This document shows, piece by piece, positions 11,522 through 22,734 of a DNA stretch of 64,000 nucleotides. Position numbers and translations under genes: made by a program. Under the pieces are notes generated by a model. It was not told the DNA's origin and did no database searches. It was given only the letters and a program-made list of their open reading frames with translations. Location: positions 42,659,341 to 42,723,340 of the forward strand of contig NC_081844.1 of assembly GCF_963259705.1 (NCBI RefSeq), in the 5' to 3' direction. Numbering within the stretch: the stretch's first letter is position 1; every line of letters starts with the position of its first letter. Source of the DNA: Myotis daubentonii (Eukaryota > Chordata > Mammalia > Chiroptera > Vespertilionidae).

Positions 11522-11774
11522 TTAGAAGCCCAGTGCACGAAATTCGTGCATGAGTAGGGTCCCTAGGCCTGGCCGGCGATCAGGGCTGATCTGTGGGGCA
11601 ACCAGTGGGGCGATCTGGGGGCCCCCACTGACACCCGCCTTGGTTGACCTGGGGCGTGAGGGCTGGGAGCAGCTCCTGCATTGAGCATCTGCCCCCTGGT
11701 GGTCAGTGCGCGTCATAGCGACTGGTTGTTCCACCATTCGGTCGATTTGCATATTAGGCTTTTATTATATAGGA
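11522..11774 (-). mobile_element. Non-autonomous Helitron, short
   Basis: In reverse, the 5' end is TCCTATATAATAAAAGCC (11774 downward) and the 3' hairpin region is CATGCACGAATTTCGTGCACTG; the terminal CTAG has decayed to CTAA. The interior keeps the HeliBat-like pair GCCCCCTGGTGGTCAGTGCG. Confidence 0.85.
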
Positions 11775-11953
11775 TTAATAGACAAAATATACAAGAAAAA
11801 AATTAAATATCCATCAATAATATAGAATGCATAAAATATATAAATTGAGCATATTTCACAATGGGATACTAAATGGCAATGGAAATATAATCAACATAGA
11901 TGATGCTCAAAGAATAAGTAAATGACACCAGACCCAAAAGTATATATATTATA

Positions 11954-12235
11954 CTAGAGGCCTAGTGCACGAATTTGTGCACAGGTGGGGTCTGGCCAGC
12001 CCGTCCCGATGGGGGCCCATCAGGCCAGGCCTGTGGGGGGGAGGGGCCACAGAGAGTTGGCTGGCCCCACCCCAGATCAGGGTGTTGGGGGCCGATCAGG
12101 ACCGGGCTGGGGTGTGGGGAGAGGTGAGCAATCAGGGCCTGGATCAGGTGGTTGGCTGCCACAGTGCATGTCATAGCCACCAGTCGTTCTGGTCGTTCTG
12201 CTGTTTCAGTTGCTGGGCTTTTCCATATATATATA
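11954..12235 (-). mobile_element. Non-autonomous Helitron
   Basis: It opens CTAGAGGCCTAGTGCACGAA (reverse-oriented 3' end, host A before C11954) and runs to a degraded 5' end at about 12235 (GGGCTTTTCCATATATATAT). The internal sequence is GC-rich with no coding capacity. Confidence 0.8.
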
Positions 12236-12429
12236 TGTGGTATAATTCCATTTAGATAAAGGAAAATATCTGCAAAACTAAACTACAATAATAGAAATCA
12301 AAATAGTAGTTACTTTGAAAGTGGAAGGGGGAACAAGGGAGGATTCTGGGGGTCCTGATAATGTTTCTTGATACAGGGGTAGTTATATGAGGTGTTCATA
12401 TAGAAATTCATCAATTTCCACACTTAGGA

Positions 12430-12985
12430 TTTGATGATTGTTGTGATAGCTAATTTTATGCGTCAATTTTACTGAGCTAAGGGATTCCCAGATAGATGGT
12501 AAAACATTATTTCTGTATATATATCTATGAAGGTCATTACAGAAGGGATTAGCATTTGAATTGGGAGACTGAAAAAAGATGCTTTCATCAACAAAAGTGG
12601 GCATCATAAAATCAGTTAAGGATCTAAATAGACCAAAAAGGCAAAGGAAAGGTGAATTTGCTCTCTGCTTGAGCTGGGATATAATCTATCTCCTTCTGCC
12701 CTTGGACATCAGCGCTCCTGGACCTGGGGCATTCAGACTCAAACTGGGACTTCTCCGCAGGTTCCCCTGGTTCTCAGGCCTTTGGGAATGGGACTAGGAT
12801 TACACCAGCAACATTCCTACGCCTCCAATTTGCAGATGGCAGGTCAGGGGACTTCTCAGCCTCCACAATCATGTGAGCCAATCACTCATAAAAATCTCTT
12901 CCTACATATCAATATTTATCCTATTAGTTGTGTTTATTTGAGAACCCCAATTACAGTTGTATACATCTCTGCATTAAGTTATATT
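12430..12985 (+). repeat. Ancient mammalian interspersed repeat
   Basis: The block from GTGATAGCTAATTTTATGCG through CTGCCCTTGGACATCAG, CAGCCTCCACAATCATGTG and CCTATTAGTTGTGTTTATTTG is a pattern I recognise as a widespread old mammalian repeat, but I cannot name its subfamily. It splits the ancient L1 3' UTR, so it inserted after that L1 or is part of a composite. Confidence 0.55.
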
Positions 12986-13241
12986 TAAATTTTAAAGTTT
13001 ATCCAAATACAAATTTTCCTTTGGGATAATGAAAATGTTCGGAACTAGAAAGAAGCAGTAGTTGCACATTACAAAAATGCTAAATACCATTAAACTGTAC
13101 ACTTTAACAGTGGTTCTATGTTACATGAATCACCTCAATTTAAAAAAAGTTACCCCAATATGCAACCTCAGTAAAACAAGCATATACTGATTAGTAGATA
13201 TTCATGACTACAAATATTAAGAGTTGCAATGCTGAACTTAC

Positions 13242-13401
13242 CAACTACTGTGTCACCATCTAACAAATTGTCATCCTCAGAAGTTTGAAAGTCCATAATG
13301 ACACCTGCTCCATCTAAAAGTTCCTCATCGCTACTTGCACTTGTTATACTGTTGTAGCTGTTTCTATAGTAGCCTCTATGGAACAGTTGCTCAGACTCCA
13401 T
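13242..13401 (-). CDS. CLCN3: ClC-3 chloride/proton exchanger, first coding exon
   Basis: The exon spans 13417-13242 on the minus strand. A pyrimidine-rich acceptor ends TTCAG before GTAACC, and the donor is G|GTAAGT. The ATG is at 13401-13399. It encodes 53 residues plus one base of the next codon, starting [20 protein letters not shown], which matches the ClC-3 N-terminus. ClC-3 is an endosomal and synaptic-vesicle 2Cl-/H+ exchanger of about 800-870 residues; this piece is the cytosolic tail before the membrane domain. Two acidic di-leucine stretches ([15 protein letters not shown]) suit adaptor-mediated endosomal sorting (family knowledge). The next exon is not in the window. The main ATG has T at -3 and G at +4, a moderate context. 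Confidence 0.97.
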
Positions 13402-13417
13402 TGAGCTGTTTGGTTAC

Positions 13418-13946
13418 CTGAAAAAAGGGGAAAAATTGTTAAAAAATTTTCCCAACATATAATAAAAATCATCTAGTTTAACACGACAAAGGAAATTTCT
13501 GATCTCTGTATTGAAAAAAATACTAAGTTTATTTACTCTAACAACTGCTAAACATCTGTCATGTGAAGTCTTTAAGGATGATTAAATAATTCTATTCTCA
13601 CTATGCAGCTGTAAAAAGAATGAAGAATATCTTCAGGTAGGGGTATAAAACAATCTCCAAAGTCAATTGTTAAGTTAAAGAACAAAGTACAGAGAAGTGT
13701 TTACAGTATACTACAATACATGTGGGGGTGGGGTGAATACAGTATATAATTGCTTGTGCATGTACAGACTATCTCTGGAGAGATTTCCAAAATAGTTGGC
13801 CACAGGTCAAAGGAAAAAAATGGCTGAAGTACCAGATCTAAAAGTGAGACTGTCCCTTCTGTATATTTTAGCAGGGACAAGTGCTATCTTTAAATATTAA
13901 TTTCATTCTCTTTTCATCGTTTTAAAATTTAAATCTTCAGAGCCCA
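13418..13946 (-). other. CLCN3: CLCN3 intron 1, part next to coding exon 1
   Basis: The splice acceptor polypyrimidine tract of the exon lies at 13418-13440. The rest is AT-rich, with an L1-like scrap near 13590-13640. No other feature is seen. Confidence 0.6.
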
Positions 13947-14407
13947 TCCTATATAATAAAAGGGTAATATGCAAATTGATCCTAACAGCAGAGCACTGGG
14001 AATCACTGATCACTATGACACACACTGACCACCAGGGGGCAGACGCTCAATGCAGGAGCTGCCCCCTGGTGGTCAGTGTGCTCCCACACGGGGAGCTCTG
14101 CTCAGCCACGAGCCAGGCTGCCAGCTGCCAGTACAGCGGTGGTGGTGGGAGCCTCTCCCGCCTCCTCAGAAGCGCTAAGGATGTCTGACTGCAGCTTAGG
14201 CCTGCTCCCCGCTGGCAAGTGGACATCCCCTGAGGGCCCCCGGGCTGCCAGAGGGATGTCTGACTGCCAGCTTAGGCCCAATCCCCCCGGGGAGCGGGCC
14301 TAAGCCAGCAGGTGGTCATTCCCCAAGGGGTCCCAGACTGCGAGAGGGAACAGGCCGGGCTGAGGAACCCTCCTGAGTGCACAAATTTTTGTGCACTGGG
14401 CCTCTAG
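13947..14407 (+). mobile_element. Non-autonomous HeliBat-like Helitron
   Basis: It starts TCCTATATAATAAAAGGG after host A13946 and ends TTTTTGTGCACTGGGCCTCTAG before T14408. It is the same family as 57772-58230, with matching blocks such as GCCAGCTGCCAGTACAGCGG and GGATGTCTGACTGCAGC. It contains an inverted pair around CACCAGGGGGCAGACGC and GCCCCCTGGTGGTCAGTG. Confidence 0.93.
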
Positions 14408-14639
14408 TAGACAAATATCAGCCATGAAAACTATGATAATATGTAACAATTTTCCTTTTTTCAAAGCAGATCATACCAAATAAGCATCCATTTTCATTGT
14501 TCTTAGTCTCTATACTTTAAACATAGTATTACTGCTGGTTTAAATTTTCAAATACATCTATGTACTTGCTCAACATCAAATTGGAAGACATTAGCAACAG
14601 ACTTGCAAGGTAGTCTTAAGAATAGTAAAAATGTTATTG

Positions 14640-15420
14640 TCACAACTACCTAGGGTTTATTAACATTAATAGTAGGAAGAGAGCAAAGGGGAGGCCAGAC
14701 ATTATAAACATGGCTATCTGGTCATCATTATAACTTCATACTCCCCAGGGAACCATGGTCATCTGGTCACCATTACAGCTTCATACTTCCCAGGGAACCA
14801 CGGGTCCATTCCCTAGAGATCATTGGGGGAAGGGACCTAACAAAGGGGAAGATGGAAGCATGAGCAGTGAAGTCGGGGTTCTATTCCTGGTCAGGGCACA
14901 TGGCCAGGTTGAGGGCTGGATCCCTGGTAGGGAGCCCAGGTTGCAGGCTGGATCACCAGGACTGGATGTGCAGGGGGCAGCCCATCGATGTTTTGCTCTC
15001 ACACCGATGTTCCTCTAAACTCTCTCCCTAAATATCAGTCTTTTTTTAAAAAAATCCTCAAAAAGTCCCCTCTCCCTTGCTTGTCCCCTTTTCTCTCTTG
15101 CTCTGTGACCAGCAATCACCCTGAGTGCTTATCTATTCCCTCAACCCGCTGTATTGTCCATGGCCATGCAGACCCCACAGCAATGGACTGCAGCAGGAAC
15201 ACAAGCTAAGCTACCCAGATGCTGGACTGAACTGGACTTTAATATGGAGCAGAAATTCTTGGCAGTGGCCTTAATTCTGGCCCTGCTGGAGACGTGATTT
15301 GACGTTTTCCATGGCAGGCCAGAAGGAGACAGGACCTTGGAGCAGAACCCCCTTAATTTTACATCATCAATAAAAATTTCCACAAAACCCCATCCTCTTG
15401 TGGGGGACTCAGGAAATTAT
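14640..15420 (+). repeat. Candidate solo LTR of an endogenous retrovirus
   Basis: A GC-moderate block is interrupted by a Ves SINE (14870-15045). It has an AATAAA signal at about 15368 and a downstream CTCTTGTGGGGGACTC-like segment, as in an LTR R-U5. A near-direct repeat of about 45 bp lies at about 14708-14802. I could not fix the TG...CA ends or target duplication, so the class and boundaries are uncertain. No retroviral gene is present. Confidence 0.4.
14870..15045 (+). repeat. Ves SINE, 5' truncated
   Basis: It lacks the tRNA-like head. It retains GGTTCTATTCCTGGTCAGGG, a locally doubled GGTTGAGGGCTGGATCCC / GGTTGCAGGCTGGATCACC, GGGGCAGCCCATCGATG and the pyrimidine-rich end. Confidence 0.8.
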
Positions 15421-15910
15421 TTTCCCCGCGGTATCCCAAGAGCTCCACTTCCACCAATAACAAAACCAGTAAGCCTTGTAAAACAAGACTTACTACATAT
15501 TGTAAGTACACACAGAAAATAAACGATGAATGGAACTAAGCATACTCCAATTTTAGTGCTAAATTCTAGTACTGAAGACCTGAAGTATTTTCAGACAATC
15601 TCTTGTCCTCAATAAATTCTCCTTCCTCACATGGAAATTAACCTCAAAGAGCTATAATAAGTAAAAATTACTTGTGAAGCTTTTATACATTTTTTAGAAA
15701 AAAATATCACTTTTTAAAACAAATTTATTGCATACATTTCCTAATTTAGAGAAGGTGAAGTTTTGAGAGCTTCCTGAGAACATATCTTTATTCTCAGCAT
15801 ATGATAGTGACTGGTACATAATAGATGGATAATAAATGTCAAATTGTTTATTCAAGCAATAAAGTAAAAAACATAAATGTATTGACTTTCAATAGACAAA
15901 TAATCTCTAT
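15421..15910. other. CLCN3 intron 1; no feature seen
   Basis: AT-rich intronic sequence. No exon-like frame with splice sites and no recognisable repeat is seen. Confidence 0.5.
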
Positions 15911-15926
15911 AAAAGCATTAATCTGG

Positions 15927-16145
15927 CCCTGACCGGTTTGGCTTAGTGGATAGAGCGTCAGCCTGCGGACTGAGGGGTCCCAGGTTCGATTCCGATCAAG
16001 GGCATGTACCTCGGTTGCGGGCACATCCCAGTGGGGAGTGTGCAGGAGGCAGCTGATCAATGTTTCTCTCTCATTGATGTTTCTAACTCTCTATCCCTCT
16101 CCCTTCCTCTCTGTAAAAAATCAATAAAATATATTAAAAAAAAAA
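15927..16145 (+). repeat. Ves SINE with perfect 16-bp target duplication
   Basis: Near-consensus Ves (GGCCCTGACCGGTTTGGCTT head, GGTTCGATTCC, poly-A tail). AAAAGCATTAATCTGG occurs at 15911-15926 and again at 16146-16161, so the insertion is recent. Confidence 0.97.
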
Positions 16146-16307
16146 AAAAGCATTAATCTGGTCTAGGGAGAACAACTAAAAACTACCACATAAATTACAA
16201 AGAAAATTTAAAATATGTAATGCTTTACTACTTTATTACTGTTTTATGGTTACCTCTACCAAAGATGGCCTATTATTACATACTGAATTTGTTAGAATGT
16301 ACTAATT

Positions 16308-17716
16308 AAAGCAAGAGTTTTTACAAAGGAGGCAAGAACATACAATGGAGCCAAGATAGTCTCTTCAATAAATGGTGTTGGGAAAATTGGACAGATATAT
16401 GCAAGAAAATGAAACTAGACCACCAACTTACACCATACACAAAAATAAACTCAAAATGGATAAAGGACTTAAATGTACGACAGGATACCATAAAAATTCT
16501 AGAAGAATCCAAAGGCAAGAAAATCTCAGACATATGCCGAAGCAATTTCTTCACTGATACAGCTCCTAGGGCACTTGAAACTAAAGAAAAAATGAACAAA
16601 TGGGACTACATCAAAATAAAAAGCTTCTGCACAGCAAAAGAAACCATCAACAAAACAACGAGAAAACCCACTGTGTGGGAAAACATATTTGCCAATGACA
16701 TATCTGATAAGGGCCTAATCTCCAAAATTTATAGGGAACTCATACAACTTAACAAAAGGAAGATAAACAATCCAATCAAAAAATGGGCAAAGGACCTAAA
16801 TAGACACCTTTCAAAAGAGGACATTCAGAAAGCCAAGAGACATATGAAAACATGCTCAAAGTCACTAATCATCCGAGAGATGCAAATCAAAACAGCAATG
16901 AGGTACCATCTCACACCTGTCAGACTGGCTATCATCAACAAATCAACAAACGACAAGTGCTGGAGAGGATGTGGAGAAAAAGGAACACTTGTGCACTGCT
17001 GGTGGGAATGCAGACTGGTGCAGCCACTATGGAAGACAGTATGGAGTTTCCTTAAAAAACTGAAAATGGAACTCCCATTTGACCCTGTGATCCCACTTCT
17101 AGGAATATATCCCAAGAAACCAGAAACACCAATCAGAAAGGATATATCCACCCCTATGTTCATAGCAGCACAATTCACCATAGCTAAGATCTGGAAACAG
17201 CCTAAGTGCCCATCAGTAGATGAATGGATTAGAAAACTGTGGTACATCTACACGATGGAATACTATGCTGCTGTAAGAAGGAAGGAACTCTTACCATTTG
17301 CAACGTCATGGATGGAACTGGAGAGCATTATGCTAAGTGAAATAAGCCAGTCAATAAAGGAAAAATACCACATGATCTCACTCATTCATGGACAATAGAG
17401 ACCATTATAAACTTTTGAACAATAATAGATACAGAGGCAGAGCTGCCTCAAACAGATTGTCAAACTGCAGCGGGAAGGCCGGGGAGGGTTGGGGGGCAGG
17501 AGGTAGGGGGATAAGAGATCAACTAAAGGACTTGTATGCATGCATATAAGCATAACCAATGGACATAAGACACTGGGGGATAGGGGAGGCTAGGGGACTG
17601 TCTAGGGCGGGGGGATAAAATGGATACATATGTAATACCCTTTGTAATACTTTAAGCAATAAAAAAAATAAATAAATAAAATAAAATAAAATAAAATAAA
17701 AAAGCAAGAGTTTTTA
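16308..17716 (+). mobile_element. Young 5'-truncated L1 with 16-bp target duplication
   Basis: AAAGCAAGAGTTTTTA flanks the element at 16308-16323 and 17701-17716. Inside are an ORF2 C-terminal segment, a short G-rich 3' UTR (17399-17640) and an A-rich tail ending (AAAAT)n. The exact duplication and open frame show recent retrotransposition into CLCN3 intron 1, antisense to CLCN3. Confidence 0.95.
16409..17398 (+). pseudogene. L1 ORF2 protein, intact C-terminal third
   Basis: This is an uninterrupted 329-codon frame ending at the natural ORF2 stop. It contains [18 protein letters not shown], a cysteine-rich segment ([19 protein letters not shown]), and [16 protein letters not shown]. These match the end of L1 ORF2p downstream of reverse transcriptase, including the zinc-knuckle-like C-terminal domain. 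Endonuclease and reverse transcriptase domains are absent because of 5' truncation, so the copy cannot move by itself. The ATG is internal, not a real start. The same C-terminal residues recur in the copy at 58713-58955. Confidence 0.93.
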
Positions 17717-17744
17717 TATTTAAGGTAAATATTAAAGTAGAATA

Positions 17745-18025
17745 CAGTGGGACCTTGACTTACGAGTTTAATTCGTTCCGTGGGGGAGCTCGTAACTCAA
17801 ATTACTCATATGTCAAATCAAAAAGTGAATGAGTGAGACACGTGATGCTGGGTTGATGTTGTGGAGTTCACTGTGACGTTCGCTGCGCCAACTAGCGGTG
17901 GGGTATCTGAAGCTGGCTCGTAACCCGAATTTTAGCTCGCAACTCAAAGCAAAAAATCAGCCAAGAGACGGCTTCTATCTCAAAAAACTCGTTAGTCGGG
18001 ACACTCGTAAGTCAAGGCCTCACTG
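17745..18025. mobile_element. Tc1/mariner-type non-autonomous element
   Basis: It is 281 bp flanked by TA on both sides (17743-17744, 18026-18027). Terminal inverted repeats are CAGTGGGACCTTGACTTACG and its counterpart CAGTGAGGCCTTGACTTACG. A deleted relative lies at 31335-31499. No transposase frame is present. Confidence 0.9.
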
Positions 18026-18027
18026 TA

Positions 18028-18860
18028 GTATAAAATAGCTATTCATACTAAGAATTTTGCAGTGTCCATAGAGGCAATCAAATTAAATATTATGGCTCTT
18101 GAGTAAATAACCAAAGATTTTGAAAAAAAAAATTAACAGTTCAAGAATCATTTTAATTCTGATGTATCAAAGCATTTAGACTCAGATTTTGCAAAGAACA
18201 CAGACATTCTATTTTTCACTTCTTTATGTGATAATTACACTAGAAGGGCTTAATACATATAACATACACCAAATAAAAATTAGTTACAGGTTTTCTGTAT
18301 ACTGTGACCTCAATCAGCAAGTTCCAACATGTCTCCTCCATTTTATCCCTAAAAGTCCCTCAAGAACTGTAAGTGTTAACTGGCAATTTCACTCAATTAT
18401 GTTTAAAAAACTTAATTGCACTAACACCTCTGAGGCACCTAGAACTCCACACCTTTCTTTATAACAAGACCAACCAACTCTGTTCCAAAACTTTATTAAA
18501 GGCAGGCCTGTATGGGCTATTATTTCAATAATTTGATAACTTAACAAACAAACAAAACTAACCTAATTAGATCAGATTCACCCAGTGTAATATCTCTATT
18601 TAAGGCCAGCTGACTTGGGACTTTACATCTGCACAATCACTTCAAAGCAGCACTTCATGTTTGATTGAATAACTGGGAAGAGACATCTGTATTCCAGGGG
18701 ATGCAGATGTTGGGGGCCATCTTAGAATTCTGCCTTCCACAATATCCCCCAATTGTCAATTAAAAAAAAAATACTACTCCAGAAACCTATTGCGCTGTAT
18801 ACACTGTCTGTTCAGTAGCCACTAGCCTTGAAACATGGCTAGTCCAAATTGAGATATGCT
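18028..18860. other. CLCN3 intron 1; old repeat scrap near 18600-18745
   Basis: Mostly AT-rich intronic sequence. The part around GGGGGCCATCTTAGAATTCTG (18710-18735) looks like a decayed ancient mammalian repeat. No exon is seen. Confidence 0.4.
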
Positions 18861-18866
18861 CTAAGG

Positions 18867-19078
18867 CAGTGGTTCTCAACCTTCTGGCCCTTTAAATACA
18901 GTTCCTCATGTTGTGACCCAACCATAAAATTATTTTCGTTGCTACTTCATAACTGTAATGTTGCTACTGTTATGAATCGTAATGTAAATATCTGATATGC
19001 AGGATGGTCTTAGGCGACCCCTGTGAAAGGGTCGTTCGATCCCCAAAGGGGTTGTGACCCACAGGTTGAGAACCGCTG
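18867..19078. mobile_element. hAT-type non-autonomous element (212 bp)
   Basis: Termini are CAGTGGTTCTCAACCT and AGGTTGAGAACCGCTG. The 8-bp flanks CTCTAAGG (18859-18866) and CTCTAAAG (19079-19086) form a target duplication with one mismatch, as expected for hAT transposons. Confidence 0.93.
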
Positions 19079-19344
19079 CTCTAAAGTAAAACATCTATTG
19101 GATTTATAAGACTTAATAAGAAAAAAAAATCAAATATTTCATTAATAGTTTTATATTGATTTCATGTTGAAGTAATATTTTAGATATACTGGGTTAAAAA
19201 GATATATTGTTAAAATTAATCTCATCATTTCCTTTTTACCTTATAATATGGCTCCTATGAAATTTAAAATTACATATATGATTTGCAGTTACAGCACAAA
19301 TATTTTTTACAGAACATCACTGTTATAAAGTATTCAAAATTCTG

Positions 19345-19877
19345 TCTATACTAATAAAAGGGTAATATGCTAATTAGACTGGGAGATCTTCCAGGAGAAC
19401 AGCCAGGGCTGGCAGTTGTGGGCCATGAGGCTGGCAGGAGAGGGCAGTTGGGAGCCATGAGGCCAGCAGGGGAGGGCAGTTGGGGGCCATGAGTCCGGCA
19501 GGGGAGGGCAGTTGGGAGCCATGAGGCCAGCAGGGGAGGGCTGTTGGGGGCCATGAGGCCAGCAGGGGAGGGCTGTTGGGGGCCATGAGGCCAGCAGGGG
19601 AGGGCAATTGAGGGCCATGAGGCCGGCAGGGGAGGGCAGTTGGGGGCAATCAGGCTGGCTGGGGGTGGGGGGGGCAGTTGGGGGTGAGCAGGTCGGCAAG
19701 CAGAGTGGTTAGGGGTGATCGGGCAGGCAGGCAAGTGAGCGGTTAGGAGCCAGTGGTCCCAAATTGTGAGAGGGATGTCCAAGGGGTCCCAGATTGGAGA
19801 GGGTTCAGGCTGGGCTGAGGGACACACACACACACACCCAACCCCCCATGCACAAATATCATGCACCAGGCTATTAG
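19345..19877 (+). mobile_element. Non-autonomous Helitron with 32-bp minisatellite
   Basis: It begins TCTATACTAATAAAAGGG. The 3' hairpin region is CATGCACCAGGCTATTAG, with the terminal CTAG eroded to TTAG. From about 19430 to 19690 it has about eight 32-bp units (GGCAGTTGGGAGCCATGAGG core) at higher mutual similarity than in the sister copy at 6514. Confidence 0.9.
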
Positions 19878-19884
19878 TGATAGC

Positions 19885-20325
19885 ATAAAGTTTTGGGGAG
19901 CACAAAAGACTTGGTTGGAAAGTTGTAAGGAGGGCATTCAGATAAAAGGGAAGTGTGTGGAAGGCCACCTCCCCTGTTTATTGGAAGGGGAGACTTAGGA
20001 GAGTGTCAAAGGCTGCTCCCCTAATTATTCCTTTCCAAACAAGTCTGTGCATGTGCAGACCCCCAGGTGTTTACTGGAATCCTTATGCTTAATCCCTGGA
20101 TGCCCTTGCCTAAAGGACAATGTAAACACATGTGTCCTCCCAAGATTACTCACCCTATTGATTGTATCTAAAAATTTCAATAAAAGGCTAAGGAGGCAGG
20201 CAATCGAGGCTTTCCTGGCTACTAAAGCCAGGGGCCCCTTAGCCCTCTCTTTCACAGTCAAACTGTGAGTAATCTGCTCATCCATCGTTCAGGGGCTGTT
20301 GGTCAGTCTCAGCAATAAAGGAAAC
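19885..20325 (+). repeat. Candidate solo LTR, class-II-like endogenous retrovirus
   Basis: The block starts with TTTTGGGGAGCACAAAAG, has a TATA-like AATAAAAGGCTAAGG at about 20180, and a C-rich stretch CTTAGCCCTCTCTTTCACAG followed by a U5-like end. The layout resembles a solo LTR, but I could not confirm terminal TG/CA or the target duplication. No viral gene is present. Confidence 0.45.
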
Positions 20326-20330
20326 ATAAA

Positions 20331-20620
20331 GAAGCAATATGGACACCAGTGTTAAACCTTTTTAGGTTCTAAACTTAATTCCCAGGCTTGCCCACAAAAG
20401 AATATTTAAATCATAATACAGCAACTGAAATTCTGCATATTAAAAATATATGAAAACAATGCTACAGTCACCTTTCCTTTTTAATTATCAGAAATATATT
20501 CAAAACATTATAATAGATAATAGCTTGCAAATATATTTTTGCATTTATGAAGATTATAGCAATAACCAATGAAAATCTTCAAGGATAAAAAGCCTGGTTT
20601 ATTGCAGTAAGTTCTTAAAT
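20331..20620. other. CLCN3 intron 1; no feature seen
   Basis: AT-rich sequence with no recognisable repeat or exon. Confidence 0.45.
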
Positions 20621-20624
20621 GATC

Positions 20625-20990
20625 TATGTAAAATCACTTTCACCTCTTCTAACCTCATCTCTACATGGCAGCCAGCATAGTCTTTTCTAAAAGCAAATCT
20701 GACCAGTCATCTCTCCCAACTCCATGAATTAGATTAGTCTCAATCATTTCTCACCACCCTTAGCAGACAAACTCAAATATGGCGGGCAAAGCCCTATACA
20801 GTCTGGCCTCTGCCTAGTTCTCCAGCTTCATTTTTTGTTCGTGTACTTCTTGCAAGTGCTCTTGACTCATAATCTTCTTCCTCTCAGTCCTAGCAGCTCT
20901 TTCCTGTCTCCTGCTTCAGTGCCTTTATTGCTCCCTCTGCTGGGAACATACACTTCTCCTTAAGTCTTGAAATTGGATAGATTGATTTCT
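20625..20990. repeat. LINE-2 3'-end-like fragment
   Basis: AGCAAATCTGACCAGTCATC, CTATACAGTCTGGCCTCTGCC and TCCCTCTGCTGGGAACA are in the order expected for an old L2 3' region. It is strongly diverged. Confidence 0.6.
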
Positions 20991-21317
20991 CATACTTGAT
21001 TCTTATTTTTCAAAACTATATAAGCTATTCAGGTTACTTTACCTTTTCATATACATTTTAGAATACTCCTGTCTACAGTTACAAAATCTGGGTCAATTAA
21101 TATTCATAGTATGAATGAATAACAAGTGTATAACAAATGAATGGCACATCTCTACTTTGATGCTATATAAGAACTCAAATTCAGCAAGACCCAAAGTGAA
21201 CACATATTTGCCCCAAACTTGCCAGTCCTCCTACTCTCCCTATATGAGTTTACAGGATCACCATGTACCATGTATCTAGTAGCCAAAGTTAATTTTCAGT
21301 GTTATTTTTGTGGTTGT

Positions 21318-21537
21318 TTTTTTTTTTAAGAATAGTTTATTAATTTTTAGAGAGAAAAAGAGGAAGGGAGAAGAGAGAAACATCAATCTGACAGCACAAC
21401 ATCAACCGGCTGCCTCCTGCACGCTCCCTACCGGGCATCGAACCTACAACCCAGGCACGTGCCCTGACCAGGAATCAAACCAGCAACCTTTTGGTGCACA
21501 GGATAACGCCAAAACAATGGAGCCAAACTGGCCAGGG
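21318..21537 (-). repeat. Ves SINE
   Basis: In reverse: TTGGCTCCATTG head, GGTTTGATTCCTGGTCAGGG, and a T-rich start on the plus strand (the poly-A tail). Confidence 0.9.
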
Positions 21538-21549
21538 ATCAGAGTCATT

Positions 21550-21800
21550 TATTAATTCATTCAGCAACCATTTACTCAGCAGCTAGCATATACCAGGTAC
21601 AAAACCAGGTGCTGGGGTAATAAATATGGTCTCTATTCTCAAGGCAGTGAAGGTGAAAGACATACAAATAACTATAGTATGATATGATAAGTACCACAGG
21701 AGAGGTATATACAAGGTATTTAACACTAAAAAGGAACAAGCATGCTGCCTGGGAAAATCTGTGAACACTTAGTAACAGAGGGAAAATTTCAGCTGAGCAT
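21550..21800. repeat. Old LINE-2/MIR-like fragment
   Basis: ATTCATTCAGCAACCATTTA, ATACCAGGTACAAAACCAGG and GTGCTGGGGTAATAAATA are a diverged copy of a common ancient mammalian repeat. Confidence 0.5.
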
Positions 21801-21987
21801 TGAATGATTAGGATGAGTTAACTAGGGTAAGTATGTAAGATTAAAAGTCAATGCAGGCACACACAAAAAAGTGCAAAAACTGGGCAGTATCATAACAAAA
21901 TCTCCTTGGGTAGCTTATAGAAGAGAAGAGGGAGGAAACTAAAGAGTGGCTGGAGAGGTAAACACAGGCCAGATCAAAAAGGAAGGG

Positions 21988-22220
21988 TTGCCCTAGCTGG
22001 TTTGGCATCAGCCTTTGGACTGAAGGGTCATGAGTTCAGTTCCAGTCAAGGGCATGTACCTCGGTTGCAGGCTTAATTTCCAGCCCCCATTCAGGATGCC
22101 TGCAAGAGGCAACCAATCAATGTGCCTCTCTCCCATCGATGTTTCTCTCTGTCTCTCCCCCTCCCTTTAACCTCTCTAAAAATCAATGGAAAACATATCC
22201 TTGGATGAGGATTAACAAAC
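21988..22220 (+). repeat. Ves SINE, diverged
   Basis: GCCCTAGCTGGTTTGGCATC head with a short internal deletion of the A-box part, TTCAGTTCCAGTCAAGGGCA, TCTCCCATCGATGTTTCTC and an AAAACATATCCTTGG tail type. Confidence 0.9.
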
Positions 22221-22444
22221 AAACAAAAAAGAAGGGGCTCATGTCATGCTAAGGAACTTATTTACTCATTATACACATGGGAAACCACTAAGAGTTTTAA
22301 AAAAGAAACCACATGATCAGATATAAATTTTAGCAGACCAATTCTAGCAGCAGTGTGGAAGACAGATTAGAAGGGCAAGAGACTGAAGGACTAAAGATAA
22401 GGAGAAAAGTTAGGTAACCCTTATTCTAGTACACCATTGAACAA

Positions 22445-22709
22445 TCCTCCTATATAATAAAAGGCTAATATGCAAATTGTCCCCCCGGGAGTTCAAATGA
22501 CCGGGGGTTCGACTGCTCACTATGGTATGCGCTGACCACTAGGGGGTGGCGCAAAATGAAGGAAGGCCCCAGCTGGCAGCCAGCAGCCAGGGGAAGGAAG
22601 GCCCCAGCCAGCAGCAGCAGCGGTGGGAAGGGAGGCCCCAATCGGCCCTGATTGCCAGCCAGGCCTAGGAACCCTACCAGTGCATGAATTTCATGCACTG
22701 GGCCTCTAG
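22445..22709 (+). mobile_element. Short non-autonomous Helitron
   Basis: It starts TCCTCCTATATAATAAAAGG after A22444 (the first TC could also be at 22448). It ends with the hairpin TGCATGAATTTCATGCA then GGGCCTCTAG before T22710. It is only about 265 bp. Confidence 0.92.
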
Positions 22710-22734
22710 TTCTAAACATAAGATAGTGAGGGCA

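Larger units (their letters stand above)
7800..13160 (+). pseudogene. Ancient L1, collinear but heavily interrupted
   Basis: Pieces are in L1 order along the plus strand: endonuclease-domain-like DNA at 8400-8660 (TTTCCTAGGCCACAATGC), reverse-transcriptase-like DNA at 9360-9700 (AAATTCTACCAAAATTTAAG, AAATCCTAAATAAAAC), ORF2 C-terminal DNA at 10760-11510, and a 3' UTR-like end at 13020-13160 (ACTGTACACTTTAA). All frames are broken. Insertions are two Ves SINEs, two Helitrons and an older repeat. Divergence suggests an old L1M-type element. The 3' end is less than 100 bases from CLCN3 coding exon 1. Confidence 0.65.

Noticed and set aside
19351..19968. 205-codon proline-rich minus-strand frame
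   Set aside because: It is the 32-bp Helitron repeat read in the open frame and continues into an LTR-like block; it has no protein similarity.
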